This document shows positions 10,605-21,882 of a stretch of DNA of 64,000 bases, one piece after another. Position numbers and translations under genes: made by a program. The first letter of the stretch is position 1. Every line of letters begins with the position of its first letter. This stretch comes from Ambrosia x helenae (Eukaryota; Streptophyta; Magnoliopsida; Asterales; Asteraceae). Under the pieces are notes generated by a model. The model saw only the letters and a list, made by a program, of their open reading frames with translations, made no database searches and was not told the DNA's origin. The DNA lies in NCBI GenBank assembly GCA_030844895.1, contig CM061223.1, forward strand, positions 33,389,435 through 33,453,434, given 5' to 3'.

Positions 10605-13315
10605 CTGTGACATCCGGAAACCAAGCACACATTATTAAGCTGGCTTTACTGTTTACTTACTGAATTTCAGGATGAAATTCTTTTCAAATTGGGGATGATG
10701 TGATACCCCGCAATTTCAGGTTCCCACTTTAACTAAACTCTAGTTACATTCTTTGCATTCTACTTAACTAGGGTTAGCTAGATAAGTCACACGTTGCACA
10801 GTTATAGGTTAATAACTTCATGAATTGGTAATTCGGGGAATTACCAGACTATATACATGAGTAGTGAACCCCGGACGTTGGTGAATGGTGAAATTCAATA
10901 ATTGTGAATTAGTTGATTGAGATTGATTGCAATTACGTGCTTCTGTGAAACTATGTGCAAACTGTATTTGATTACGTGAACTTAAACCGAAAGCATTAAT
11001 AAAAATCGTAATGGTTGCAACGTTAGGATGGTTGGGGTCTTAACACATGGAGTTACACTTGTTATGGTCCAAAATAGCGAAAACATCAAAGAAAACACAC
11101 GGTAAAACGGAACAGGCCACTCGGTGCGAGCCGGGCGCTCACTCTGGCCGGGCGGCCGCTCGCGGGCCCCTGACGAAACTAAGCCGCCTTAAACACTTAT
11201 TTAAACAATCTTAAGCCCCAAGTATCCACTAAACTCAAACCTAATCGCCCCCTACTGCCTATTTACGAAAATATTAACCTCAAACACCTGCTAAGGCTCA
11301 AGAACATCGATCGGGAAGCTTGGAGAGCAATCGGTTGGTAGTTTTGAAGTGCTTGCGGTATAATATTCAATCTCTTGTGTTTTAATATTCTTTAATATGT
11401 TTTTAAAACATCATAACCAAGTTGTCCAGGTCTAAAATGTTTTCATAAAGACTAAAACTTGATGTTTATAAAGATTGAATTGGCTAAACATAATCCTATG
11501 TGATTATTATTTGATAGGTTTCATGATATGCATGTTTATGATGTTTTAGACTTCTAGGGTTTATGGTTGATGATGCTTAGCATGTATTTTGTAAGGTTCT
11601 GATGATGTTACGTCTTATGAATATTGTATGATGGTTTTTGAGGATTGTTGATCGATTATATGCGTATATGAGTAGTTTTAATAGGAATTTTTGCATGATT
11701 AAAATCTAGACAGAATCTTTGGGTCAACTTGTAGGGTCTGTTAGGTGACTTAAAATTATTGGTTTTGATAATTTCTTTGCATGGTTTTATTATTCATGGT
11801 CTTAGATTTTCATAATGGCTAAAATCATCTGATTTGGACGTCGTTTGATAAGTTTTTTGAATTTTCTTTGATTAAAGGTCATATCAGATTTTCGGATTAG
11901 TAAACTGGGTCAACTTTAAACGATCATAACTTGAGGTTTCCAAAGAATTAAATTGTGAAATTTGGACAGTAGGTCAATATTGGAATAACTTGGCCTTTTC
12001 AAGTGGATTCATCCCGTTTGGATAAATACACGATTTTTGGGAATTTTTCTACTAATCTGATCTGTTGTGAGTATTTTCTTGACATAACTGTATTGTATGA
12101 TTTTTCATAATTTTTGTGCATGGTTTTATCACGAACTAAAAATATGGACTTGTCCGGTAGACTCCTGGATAATTTAGTAAAATTTTAGAATTCCAATTTA
12201 CTAGATAAATATTTTTAATAAATTAGTTTTCACGGCGCATAATCTGTCCTAAAAACGCAGATTGTGTAATGTACGTTTTATGTAACTATTTGGAGTCTTA
12301 TATGGTACGTATTTGACATGAACTTGAATGAACACTTATAAGAGATGTATATGAAGAGTAAAACTGATCATAATCAACATGTTCACCAACGGGTCCGTAG
12401 GGTTTACTTGTGCATGTAGAATAATTAGGTGTCACTTACACGGTTTTGAACTTTTAAACGTCTTGGACAAATGGGTGAGTTTCACTACTCTTTTCTCAAA
12501 GACATGCGTCTCGTTTTTGAGACAATGTACTTAACTTTTCATAGTCCGATTTGGGACTAATTTTACACATCCAGGGTTTTGGGTTGCTAAGACTCCTTGT
12601 GTGGGTCAGGTTTTGACTCCTTGTGTGGGTCAGGGTTTTGCTAGTCCGCAAACTTTGACCTTGATGAACTAAACCAACACTATCACTGTAAGTCCTTCAC
12701 ATACCGAATGAGTTGCCGGGTTATGGCAAGCGGGTTATTAGTTGATAGCGCTATTAGGTCTGACAAACCTCACACCGGCTCAGGGGAGTGCGGGAGTGAA
12801 CTGTGACTTAACACATTATCATTGTTGATAGGAAATGATGCAAGGCAATCTGCTCACATTTGTGACAACACGTACATTAGCAGTTTGGTATATCGGTGTT
12901 AGTTATCATGAATGGGTTAGCTACCCTCGTTATGCGATGAACTAGTGGTTACACGGTTTTTGAAACCTACTTATTTACTTACTCGCTTACTCTACTTTGT
13001 GAACTCACCAACTTTATGTTGACACACGCTAGCATGCTTTTGCAGGTCGTTAGGTATGGAGCACGAGTAGGGCATGCATCATATAGTGTCATTGGGATAT
13101 GAACACTTAACTGATTTCGAATATTTAATTAACTGTTTTCTATTTCGCTTCCGCTACTACTTAAATGGTTTGGTAAATTTTTAAATTTGTTTTTTCACTA
13201 ACGAACTAAATGGTTTGGGCATTTAGAGTCATTCATGTGACTTATGGCTATGGGATCCTGGTTTGTCATGCGCCTCGCGGTATAAATCTCGTAGTGGAAA
13301 TTTGAGGGTGTGACA
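10605..13315 (+). repeat. 5' LTR of the gypsy element (2711 bp)
   Basis: It starts TGTGACATCC and ends GAGGGTGTGACA. Inside it, 94 bases from the start, a second PPT-like stretch and LTR-head-like TGTGATACC occur (GGGGATGATGTG ending at 10702). A tandem duplication of GACTCCTTGTGTGGGTCAGG lies at 12591-12640 and is also in the 3' LTR, so it predates insertion. Compared with the 3' LTR it lacks about 108 bases at 12474, with GGTGAG microhomology, and about 45 bases near 13120. It has extra GC-rich bases near 11115-11150. Short ORFs inside are not genes. Confidence 0.92.
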
Positions 13316-13318
13316 GAT

Positions 13319-13330
13319 TGGTATCACAAC
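13319..13330 (+). other. Primer-binding site of the gypsy element
   Basis: TGGTATCACAAC lies four bases after the 5' LTR. It matches the initiator-Met tRNA 3' end (TGGTATCAGAGC) at 10 of 12 positions. Confidence 0.75.
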
Positions 13331-13466
13331 CATTGGTTATAGTGAACTAGGATTGCATTTTAGTCTATAATTATCATAGCATAAGTATTAGTACACTCAC
13401 TACCTTAAGTGCACCACATATTATTTTCTTGGATACGTGTACTGATCTAACGTATTGCAGGAAACC

Positions 13467-14072
13467 ATGACTAACCCTACTCACAGAAACTATTCTTATC
13501 GTGCTATCGATGGGCCACAAGCCCCATCTCTAGATCCTTATGAGCATCCAGCTTCGTCACAGGATCCATATGAGGATACCAATAGATGGTTGTGGTTCAC
13601 TGAGATGCTCCACTCATGGGTTATAGGATACGGAGTGCCAGCTCGGGTACCTCCCATTGTTGACTCGTGGGAGAGGTCGCTTGCAGGAATGGTATGGCAT
13701 GTGCATACTGAGTTGGAAAATGCCTACACCGCTGTCAAGCAATTTCAGTTTTGGAGGAGGAATGCTGATGAGACCCTTAAACACATGGAAGGACAAATTG
13801 ATCACTTGTTTCGTGAACTAGGAAGGGTTAAGAAGGAAGCTGATGAAGCTAGGCATGAGATGTCAGCTACTAAACATGATCTAGCAACTACAAGAGAAGA
13901 GTTAACTTTGGTTCGCAACAGACTTATGGAAGCTCTGGGGGAAAATGGAAAGGAACAAGAGGAGGATCCTGAGGAGGGACCTATGGAAGGAGGATTCGAT
14001 GCTCTTGGAGCAGCACTCAAGGAGGAGCTCAAGCCAGAGGAGGAGGAAGAGCCATTGGAGATCAAGATTTAG
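13467..14072 (+). CDS. Extra ORF upstream of gag in the gypsy element; coiled-coil protein
   Basis: The frame is open for about 200 codons from MTNPTHRNYSY; an in-frame upstream ATG at 13455 is possible. The ATG follows a splice-acceptor-like TATTGCAG. The N-terminal half has Trp-rich segments (RWLWFTEMLHSW, ERSLAGMVWHVH). The middle, about residues 95-160, is a heptad-like helix (MEGQIDHLFRELGRVKKEAD), and the end is very acidic (EEEEEPLEIKI). It is the only intact ORF of the element. I recognise no family. It may be a separate gag-like N-terminal protein or an accessory ORF. It lies between the PBS and the true gag at 14366, in the same orientation. Confidence 0.6.
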   Translation: MTNPTHRNYSYRAIDGPQAPSLDPYEHPASSQDPYEDTNRWLWFTEMLHSWVIGYGVPARVPPIVDSWERSLAGMVWHVHTELENAYTAVKQFQFWRRNADETLKHMEGQIDHLFRELGRVKKEADEARHEMSATKHDLATTREELTLVRNRLMEALGENGKEQEEDPEEGPMEGGFDALGAALKEELKPEEEEEPLEIKI

Positions 14073-14365
14073 GACGAGAGCGAGGATGAAGGCTCATGCG
14101 TCTCCATGGATCGCGAGGACGATTGATTTTTTTTATTATCCTTTTTTCTAATACATATTCCTATAATGACTTTTATTTTATCGTGTGTGACTTGAGAACC
14201 GTTTGGCTTATGCTTGGATTTTTATTACTAATATTAATCGACTACTTTATTTTATTATCGCGCATGTCATATATATTATATTCTAGTTTACTTGTACTAT
14301 GTGAACGATTGTATGTGGGACATATTATTGTTTTCTCATGAGTATAGTGTAAATGTAGAATTGCT
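14073..14365 (+). other. Spacer between the extra ORF and gag
   Basis: AT-rich, no gene. Open stretches here are chance translations of T-rich sequence. Confidence 0.5.
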
Positions 14366-14471
14366 ATGGCGGGAAGAGGTCACGGAAGAGGAAACATTAA
14401 CATGACCCAAGCAGAGCTGAACACACTCATCAACGACAGAGTGGTTGAAGCCCTAGCAGCTTTTCAAGGTG

Positions 14472-14558
14472 GTAACGCCATTTCGCTCTACTCTCTTTCC
14501 TTAGACTCCAGTGTTAAGCTCTTTTTTTTCATTTATGACTTTCGCTTTTTGTACATAG
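14472..14558 (+). other. Intron-like insertion in gypsy gag
   Basis: The segment begins GTAACG, ends TACATAG after a T-rich tract (CTTTTTTTTC, CGCTTTTTG), and is 87 bases, so it stays in frame whether spliced or not. The flanking gag sequence joins smoothly without it. This is inference from sequence; no transcript is available. Confidence 0.45.
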
Positions 14559-14944
14559 GCCAACCTGCTCATCACCCTCCAGTTTGTACCTACAAGTCAT
14601 TCATGGACTGCAAGCCTCAGAATTTCGGAGGATCTGAAGGAGCAGTTGGGCTACTTAGGTGGTTCGAAACGTTGGAATCATGCTTCGCTATGTGTAACTG
14701 TCCACCACCTGACAGGTTTAAATATGCCACTACTACACTTAAGAATGCAGCATTATCCTGGTGGAACTCTCAGGTGCAGATGCTAGGTGTTGACGTGGCC
14801 AATGCTACACCTTGGGCGGATTTCAAGGAACTGATGAAAGAGGAGTACTGTCCTCGGGATGAGATTCAGAAGTTGGAGACAGAGTATCTCAACTTAAAGA
14901 GAGTGGGGTCGGAGATTGAGAACTATACTACTAGGTCGCATGAG

Positions 14945-15000
14945 TTGGCGGCAATGTGCCCAAATTATTCTATTGGCGGCAATGTGCCCAAATTATTCTA
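14945..15000 (+). repeat. 28-bp exact tandem duplication in gag
   Basis: The unit TTGGCGGCAATGTGCCCAAA plus TTATTCTA is repeated twice without mismatch (14945-14972 and 14973-15000). Twenty-eight is not a multiple of three, so it breaks gag. Confidence 0.95.
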
Positions 15001-15203
15001 ACACGCCCTACAAACGGATTAAGTTGTACATCAAGGATTTGGTGCCCCAAATCAAGAGTATGGTCACTGCTGCTAACCTTAATAACATTCAGCAGGTTAT
15101 TCGTATGGCACACCAGCTGACTGATCAGAAGGTGGAAGAGGGACTGTTACTCCCTCGTGGTGCTTCATCTTCTGGTGCCAATGACAACAAAAGGAAGTGG
15201 TAG

Positions 15204-15658
15204 AATGCACCTAGCAAACCCCCAGTTAATGGTAATCAACAGTAGCAGCAGAATAAGAGGCACGTCAATAACAACAGCAACAACAACCGCAATCAATCGA
15301 AGGGTGGTTATCAGGGACATCGCCCTAAGTGCAATAGATGCAATTTGCACCACTCAGGACCATATAACAGGGTTAAATTTGATCGCTGTGGTCAGATGGG
15401 ACACTTGACAAGGGAGTGTAGGGCTAATATTCAGGGAAATCAGCCAGCAGCACAGCAGGGGCAACAACAGAAAAATGGTAAGGGATGCTATCAGTGTGGG
15501 AGGGAGAATCATTTCAAGAAGGACTGTCCACAGCTAAATGGTAATGGTAACAATAATAATGGGGTAACAATAACAACGGTGATGGTAACAAGACTGGGAA
15601 CAACAACACTGGCAACAACAACAACAACAATAACAATGGAGCTCGTGGAAGAGCATTT
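15204..15658 (+). pseudogene. Gypsy gag C-terminal zinc-knuckle region
   Basis: After the TAG at 15201 the frame continues, with another TAG at 15243, through an Asn/Gln-rich stretch to CNRCNLHHSG, then FDRCGQMGHLTREC, and a second knuckle CYQCGRENHFKKDC (CX2CX4HX4C). These bind RNA in gag. An Asn-rich tail follows and leads into protease by a frame change near 15570-15660. Confidence 0.8.
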
Positions 15659-16150
15659 GTGATTGGCTCCGGGGAAGCTAGAACCGATAACAATGTCGTG
15701 ACGGGTATGTGTTCCTTAAACGACACTCTCGCTTCTGTTTTATATGATACTGGTGCAGACTATAGTTTTGTGTCGTCAAAACTTAGCAAACAACTAGGGA
15801 TGGTTCCTACTCTTCTTGATACCCTGCATACTATAGAATTAGCTGATGGGAAGCCTGTTGAGGTAACCCACATCCATCGTGACTGTAAGCTCGAGCTAGA
15901 TGGGCAATTATTTGCCATCGATCTCCTACCGATCACCCAAGGAAGCTTTGATCTGGTGGTTGGCACGGACTGGTTGTCCAAGCAACACGCTGAAATTCTC
16001 TGTCAAGAGAATATTGTTCGTATCCCCCTCCCTAGTGGAGAACTGATATCTATTCAGGGTGATCGTGGTGGTGCCATGGTGGGCATCATCTCCTTCTTGA
16101 AAGCCCAGAAGTGTATTCGAAAGGGCTATCCAGCCATTCTGGCTAACATC
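15659..16150 (+). pseudogene. Gypsy aspartic protease domain
   Basis: VLYDTGADYSFVS carries the catalytic DTGA. FDLVVGTDWLSKQHAEI and the following IVRIPLPSGE are the usual end of a chromovirus protease. The domain itself is uninterrupted, but it is fused to a damaged RT. It cuts the gag-pol polyprotein when active. Confidence 0.88.
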
Positions 16151-16922
16151 TCTGATACTCGAGCTGAAGTTGAAACAAAAATTGAGGACATCCCAGTAGT
16201 TCAAGATTTCCCAGATGTATTCCTAGCGGAACTACCTGGACTTCCACCTGTTCGTCAAGTGGACTTTCAAATTGATCTTGCACCTGGAGCGGCTCCAGTT
16301 GCAGGCGCACCATACCGCCTAGCACCAGGCGAACTTCAAGAACTATCTACCCAACTCCAAGAGCTATTGGATAGGGGTTTCATTAGGCCTAGTTCTTCAC
16401 CTTGGGGAGCCCCGGTCCTTTTTGTTAAGAAGAAGGATGGGAGCTTCCGCATGTGTATTGACTATCGGGAGTTGAACAAGGTGACGGTTAAGAATCACTA
16501 CCCTTTTCCTCGTATTGATGACTTGTTCGACCAACTTCAAGGTTCGAGTTTCTGTTTTAAGATTGACTTGAGGTCAGGGGTACCATCAGCTGAGAGTCCG
16601 AGAGGAGGATGTGGCGAAGACCACCTTTCGAACTCGTTATGGACATTATGAGTTTTTGGTGCCTTATTTGGACAAATTCGTCATAGTCTTCATAGATGAC
16701 ATATTGATTTATTCTAAGAGCAGGGAAGAGCACGAGCAACACCTGCAGCTTATCTTAGAACTCTTGAGAAATGAGCAGCTGCATGCAAAATTCTCCAAGT
16801 GTGACTTCTGGATTTGAGAAGTCCAATTTCTAGGACATGTGGTTAACGAGGCAGGAATACATGTCGATCCCGACAAGATTGATGCTACTAAAAAGTAGGA
16901 GGCTCCTAAGACTCCTACAGAG
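16151..16922 (+). pseudogene. Gypsy reverse transcriptase, with frameshift, deletion and stops
   Basis: The frame runs from VVQDFPDVFLAELPGLPP through GFIRPSSSPWGAPVLFVKKK and RMCIDYRELNK to KIDLRSG. A one-base frameshift follows at about 16578. After HYEFLV some twenty residues of the palm (the stretch normally holding a MPFGL-type motif) are missing in frame. The catalytic FIDD box remains in FVIVFIDDILIYSKS (about 16677-16720). A TGA at 16815-16817 and a TAG at 16896-16898 break the connection to RNase H. The enzyme cannot be made. Confidence 0.88.
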
Positions 16923-17546
16923 GTGCACCAGTTTCTTGGTCTTGCGGGATATTATCGCAGATTCATTGAGGGATTCTCTATGATCGCTCAACCCCTCACT
17001 ACTTTGACACAAAAGGGTATTACTTACAAGTGGGGAGATGCCCAAGAATCTGCTTTTCAATTATTAAAAGCAAAACTCTGCAGTGCACCCATATTATCAT
17101 TACCCGAGGGAATAAAGGACTTTGTGGTGTACTGTGATGCGTCTATCCAAGGGTTAGGGTGTGTGCTGATGCAGCGTGATAAGGTGATCGCGTATGCTTC
17201 ACGACAATTGAAGGTTCATGAGAAAAATTACACCACCCATGACTTGGAACTAGGAGCGGTGGTTTTTACTCTAAAGATTTGGAGGCATTATCTATATGGG
17301 ACGAAGTGTACGATTTTCACTGATCATAAGAGCCTCCAACACATATTTGATCAGAAGGAGCTAAACATGCGACATCGTCGATGGGTCGAACTTATGAATG
17401 ATTATGAATGTGCCATCAAATATCATCCAGGGAAAGCTAATGTAGTAGCAGTTGCCCTTAGTCGTAAGGAAACGAAACCCACACGGGTGCGAGCTTTACA
17501 ACTTACCATACATTCTAATCTTCCTGATAAGATACGTGAAGCCTAG
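16923..17546 (+). pseudogene. Gypsy RNase H domain
   Basis: The end of the RT connection, HQFLGLAGYYRRFIEGFS, is followed by an RNase H of chromovirus type: FVVYCDASIQGLGCVL, VIAYASRQLKVHEKNYTTHD, LELGAVVFTLKIWRHYLYG and IFTDHKSLQHIF. The acidic residues of the fold (D in YCDAS, E in DLEL, D in FTDHK) are present. It ends in a TAG at 17544-17546, probably from CAG. Confidence 0.88.
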
Positions 17547-18605
17547 GGCGAGGCTTTGAAAGAAGAAAACATTAGGCTTGAAACTTTACATGGTGCTGAT
17601 AAGCACCTGGAACTAAGGACAGATGGTCTTCAATACTTCATGAACCGAGTCTGGATACCACGTTTTGGGGACCTCAGACAACTGGTGCTCGAGGAAGCTC
17701 ACACCTCTCGGTATTCGATACATCCTGGTTCGGATAAGATGTACCAAGATCTCAAAACTCTTTACTGGTGGCCAAACATGAAAGATGAGATAGCCACTTA
17801 TGTTACTAAGTGCTTGACTTGTGCAAAGGTTAAGATTGAATACTAGAAACCTTCAGGTTTGCTCCAGCAACCAGAAATCCCTATGTGGAAATGGGACGGA
17901 ATTTCTATGGACATTATCACAAAGCTCCCTAGAACGCTAAGTGGGCATAACAAGATTTGGGTTATTGTCGATTGTTTAACCAAATCGGCACATATTCTGG
18001 CAATAAAGGAAACTGACACGCTGGAGAAACTGGCCAACTTCTACATCAAAGAGGTCGTCTCTAGGCACGGGGTGCCTACTTCCATCATATATGATCGTGA
18101 TGCGCGATTTACTTCTCGTTTTTTAACTACTCTCCAAGATGCTTTGGGGACTCGCTTAGATATGAGCATAACCTATGACCCACAAACGAATGGACAAAGT
18201 GAACGTACCATCCAAACATTGGAAGATCTGCTACGAGCGTGCGTGGTGGATTTTGGCAACAGTTGGGATAAACACTTACCTTTGATTGAATTCTCATATA
18301 ACAACAGTTATCACACTTCCATTCAGTGTGCGCCTTTTGAGGCACTTTATGGACGCACGTGTAAGTCTCCCATCTGCTGGACTGAAGTTGGGGATAGCCA
18401 GCTAACAGGTCCCGAACTCGTGCACGAAACTTCTAAGAAGATACGGCAAATCAGAAACCGGATGGTTGCTGCTTGTGATCGACAGGAAAGCTACGCTGAT
18501 AAGCGTAGGAAACCTTTGGAGTTCCAAATCGGGGACGATGCACTATTAAAGGTTTCACCTTGGAAGGGTGTGATACGCTTTAGAAAACGGGGGAAGTTGA
18601 ACTAG
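17547..18605 (+). pseudogene. Gypsy integrase
   Basis: The HHCC zinc domain is visible as HTSRYSIHPGSDKMYQD then WWPNMKDEIATYV and CLTCAKVK (17696-17837). After a TAG at 17844 comes the core: WDGISMDIITKLP (D), SIIYDRDARFTSRF (D), and TNGQSERTIQTLEDLLRAC (E). The C-terminal GPY-like part begins at KVSPWKGVIRF. The frame ends at a TAG in 18603-18605. Only the two stops prevent a full-length integrase. Confidence 0.9.
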
Positions 18606-19000
18606 CGATACGTTGGACCATTCGAGATTGTCGAAAGGATTGGTCCAGTAGCTTACAGGTTAAACCTGCCTGATAACTCAGTGGGGTGCACAATGTATTC
18701 CATGTATCAAATCTAAAGAAATTCTTATCGGATACGACATTGGTAGTGCCACTGGAGGAGATCCAGGTGGACGACCAGCTACGGTTCGTGGAAGAACCAG
18801 TGGAGATTCTTGAGCAAGGCGTCAAGAAACTCAGACAGAGCACTATACCTATTGTTAAAGTGCAATGGAATTCCCATCTAGGACCAGAATATACGTGGGA
18901 ACGCAGAGATCAAATGCGACTGAAATATCCATACCTCTTTATTGAACCTGAACTTTTGCATAGATCAAACGCTAAACATAAAGCAGCTCGCTCAAAGTGA
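18606..19000 (+). pseudogene. Gypsy integrase C-terminus with chromodomain
   Basis: After the stop at 18603 the GPF-type motif (RYVGPFEIVERIG) can be read, then LPDN and a frame change near 18680. The final segment has VEEPVEILEQGVKKLRQSTI followed by VKVQWNSHLGPEYTWERRDQ. This is the chromodomain pattern that directs chromovirus integration to marked chromatin. The domain is complete in 18686-19000 and ends RSK, 22 bases before the PPT. Confidence 0.87.
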
Positions 19001-19022
19001 ATTTCGGGGCGAAATTCCTTTT

Positions 19023-19035
19023 AACTTGGGGATGA
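19023..19035 (+). other. Polypurine tract of the gypsy element
   Basis: AACTTGGGGATGA lies directly before the 3' LTR, where the plus-strand primer is expected. A near copy lies about 93 bases into both LTRs. Confidence 0.7.
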
Positions 19036-21877
19036 TGTGACATCCGGGAACTAAGCACACATTGTTAAGCTGGCTTTACTATTTACTTACTGAATTTCGG
19101 GATGAAATTCTTTTCAACATGGAGATGATGTGATACCCTGCAATTTCAGGTTCCCATTTTAACTATACTCTACTTACATTCTTTGCATTCTATTTAACTA
19201 GGGTTAGCTAGATAAGTCACACGTTGCACAGTTATAGGTTAATAACTGCATGAAGTGGTAATTCGGGGAATTACCGGACTATATACATGAGTAGTGAACA
19301 CCGGACGTTGGTGAATGGTGAAATTCGATAATTGTGAATTAATTGATTGAGATTGATTGCAATTACGTGCTTCTGTGAAACTCTGTGAAACTATGTGCAA
19401 ACTGTATGTGATTACGTGAACTTAAACTGAAAGCGTTAATAAAAATCATAATGGGTGGACCGTTAGGATGGTTGGGGTCTTAACACATGGGGTTACACTT
19501 GTTATGGTCCAAAATAGCGAAAACATCGAAGAAAACACGCAGTACTATGGAACTGGCAGGGCGGCCGCTCGCGGGCCCCTGACGAAACTATACCGCCTTA
19601 AACACTTATTTAAACAATCTTAAGCCCCAAGTATCCCCTAAACTCAACCCTAATTGCCCCCTACTGCCTATTTACAAAAATATTAACCTCAAACACCTGC
19701 TAAGGCTCAAGAGCATCGATCGGGAAGCTTGGAGAGCAATCGGTTGGTAGTTTTGAAGTGCTTGCGGTATAATATTCAATCTCTTGTGTTTTAATCTTCT
19801 TTAATATGTTTTTAAAACATCAAAACCAAGTTTTCCAGGTTTAAAATGTTTTCATATAGACTAAAACTTGATGTTTATAAAGATTGAATGGGCTAAACAT
19901 AATCCTATGTGATTATTATTTGATAGGTTGCATGATATGCATGTTTATGATGTTTTAGACTTCTAGGGTTTATGGTTGATGATGTTTAGCATGTATTTTG
20001 TAAGGTTCTGATCATGTTACGTCTTATGAATGTTGTATGATGGTTTTTGAGTATTGTTGATCGATTATATGCGTATATGAGTAGTTTTAATAGGAATTTA
20101 TGCATGATTAAAATCTGGACAGAATGTTTGGGTCAACTTGTAGGGTCTGTTAGGTGACTTAAAATTATTGGTTTTGATGATTTCTTTGGATGGTTGTATT
20201 ATTCATGGTCTTAGATTTTCATAATGGCTAAAATCATCTGATTTGGACGTCGTTTGATAAGTTTTTTGAATTTTCTTTGATTAAAGGTCATATCAGATTT
20301 TCGGATTAGTAAACTGGGTCAACTTTAAACGATCATAACATGAGTTTTCCAAAGAATTAAATTGTGAAATTTGGACAGTAGGTCAATATTGGAATAACTT
20401 GGCTTTTTCAGATGGATTCATCCCGTTTGGATGAATACACGATTTTTGGGAATTTTTCTACTAATCTGATCTGTTGTGAGTATTTTCTTGACATAACTGT
20501 ATTGTATGATTTTTCATAATTTTTGTGCATGGTTTTATCACGAACTAAAAATATGGACTTGTCTGGTAGACCCCTAGATAATTTAGTAAAATTTTATAAT
20601 TCCAATTCATTTGATAAGTATTTTTAATAAATTAGTTTTCACGGCGCATAATCTGTCCTAAAAACGCAGATTGTGTAATGTACGTTTATGTGACTATTTG
20701 GAGTCTTATATGGTACGTATTTGACATGAACTTGAATGGACACTTATATGAGATGTATATGAAGAGTAAAACTGATAATAATCAACATGTTCACCAACGG
20801 GTCCGTAGGGTTTACTTGTGCATGTAGAATAATTAGGTGTCACTTACATGGTTTTGAACTTTTAAACGTCTTGGACAAATGGGTCATCTGGGGTAATGAT
20901 ATTACACATATACTCACTTAGTGACACTTGTAATAGGGAGTCGGTAGCACATTTATTTGCGGAGTTTGGATAAATTGCTTGCAACCAAAGGTGAGTTTCA
21001 CTACTATTTTCTCAAAGGCATGCATCTCGGGTTTGAGACAACGTACTTAACTTTTCATAGTCCGATTTGGGACTAATTTTACACATCCGGGGTTTTGGGT
21101 TGCTAAGACTCCTTGTGTGGGTCAGGTTTTGACTCCTTGTGTGGGTCAGGGTTTTGCTAGTCCGCAAACTTTGACCTTGATGAACTAAACCAACACTATC
21201 ACTGTAAGTCCTTCACATACCGAATGAGTTGCTGGGTTATGGCAAGCGGGTTACTAGTTGATAGCGCTATTAGGTCTGACAAACCTCACACCGGCTCAGG
21301 GGAGTGCGGGAGTGAACTGTGACTTAACACATTATCATTGTTGATAGGAAATGATGCAAGCCAATCTGCTCACATTTGTGACAACACGTACATTAGCAGT
21401 TTAGTATATCGGTGTTAGTTATCATGAATGGGTTAGCTACCCTCGTTATGCGATGAACTAGTGGTTACACGGTTTTTGAAACCTACTTATTTACTTACTC
21501 GCTTACTCTTCTTTGTGAACTCACCAACTTTATGTTGACACACGCTAGCATGCTTTTGCAGGTCGTTTGGTATGGAGCACGAGTAGGGCATGCATCATAT
21601 AGTGTCATTGGGATATGAACACTTAACTGATTTCGAATATTTTATTATTTACTTTTGGTTTTGGGCGCGGTGTTTTGTGCATACTATTACTTAACTGTTT
21701 TCTATTTCTCTTCCACTACTACTTAAATGGTTTGCTAAATTTTTAAACTTGGTTTTTCACTAACGAACTAAATGGTTTGGGCATTTAGAGTCGTTCATGT
21801 GACTTATGGCTATGGAATCCTGGTTTGTCATGCCCCTAGCGGTATAAATCCCGTAGTGGAAATTTGAGGGTGTGACA
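19036..21877 (+). repeat. 3' LTR of the gypsy element (2842 bp)
   Basis: It has the same start and end as the 5' LTR and is followed by the AATGC duplication. It carries about 108 bases (20884-20991) and about 45 bases near 21640-21687 that the 5' LTR lacks, and lacks the GC-rich piece at 11115-11150. No genes. Confidence 0.92.
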
Positions 21878-21882
21878 AATGC

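Larger units (their letters stand above)
14366..15203 (+). pseudogene. Gypsy gag (retrotransposon gag domain), frameshifted
   Basis: The start MAGRGHGRGNINMTQAELN is typical of Tekay-type gag. The capsid-like core runs through KSFMDCKPQNFGG, GLLRWFETLESCF, TLKNAALSWWNSQVQ and DFKELMKEEYCP. A GT...AG segment (14472-14558) sits between ALAAFQGG and QPAHHPP and adds 29 residues that do not look like gag. A 28-bp tandem duplication at 14945-15000 shifts the frame and ends the first ORF at 15001; the true frame continues to KRKW and then a TAG at 15201-15203. It packages the element RNA in the virus-like particle when intact. Confidence 0.85.
10605..21877 (+). mobile_element. Ty3/gypsy chromovirus (Tekay-type), full structure, nested in element A
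   Basis: This 11.3-kb element has two LTRs (10605-13315 and 19036-21877), a PBS, an extra 5' ORF, gag, pol and a C-terminal chromodomain, then a PPT. It is flanked by the exact duplication AATGC (10600-10604 and 21878-21882) inside the gag zinc-knuckle region of element A. The order protease-RT-RNase H-integrase-chromodomain is that of gypsy chromoviruses, and the long LTRs and chromodomain fit the Tekay lineage. Stops and frameshifts in gag and pol make it non-autonomous. In the first 140 bases the LTRs differ at about a dozen sites, and they also carry indels, so the insertion is not very recent. Confidence 0.93.
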
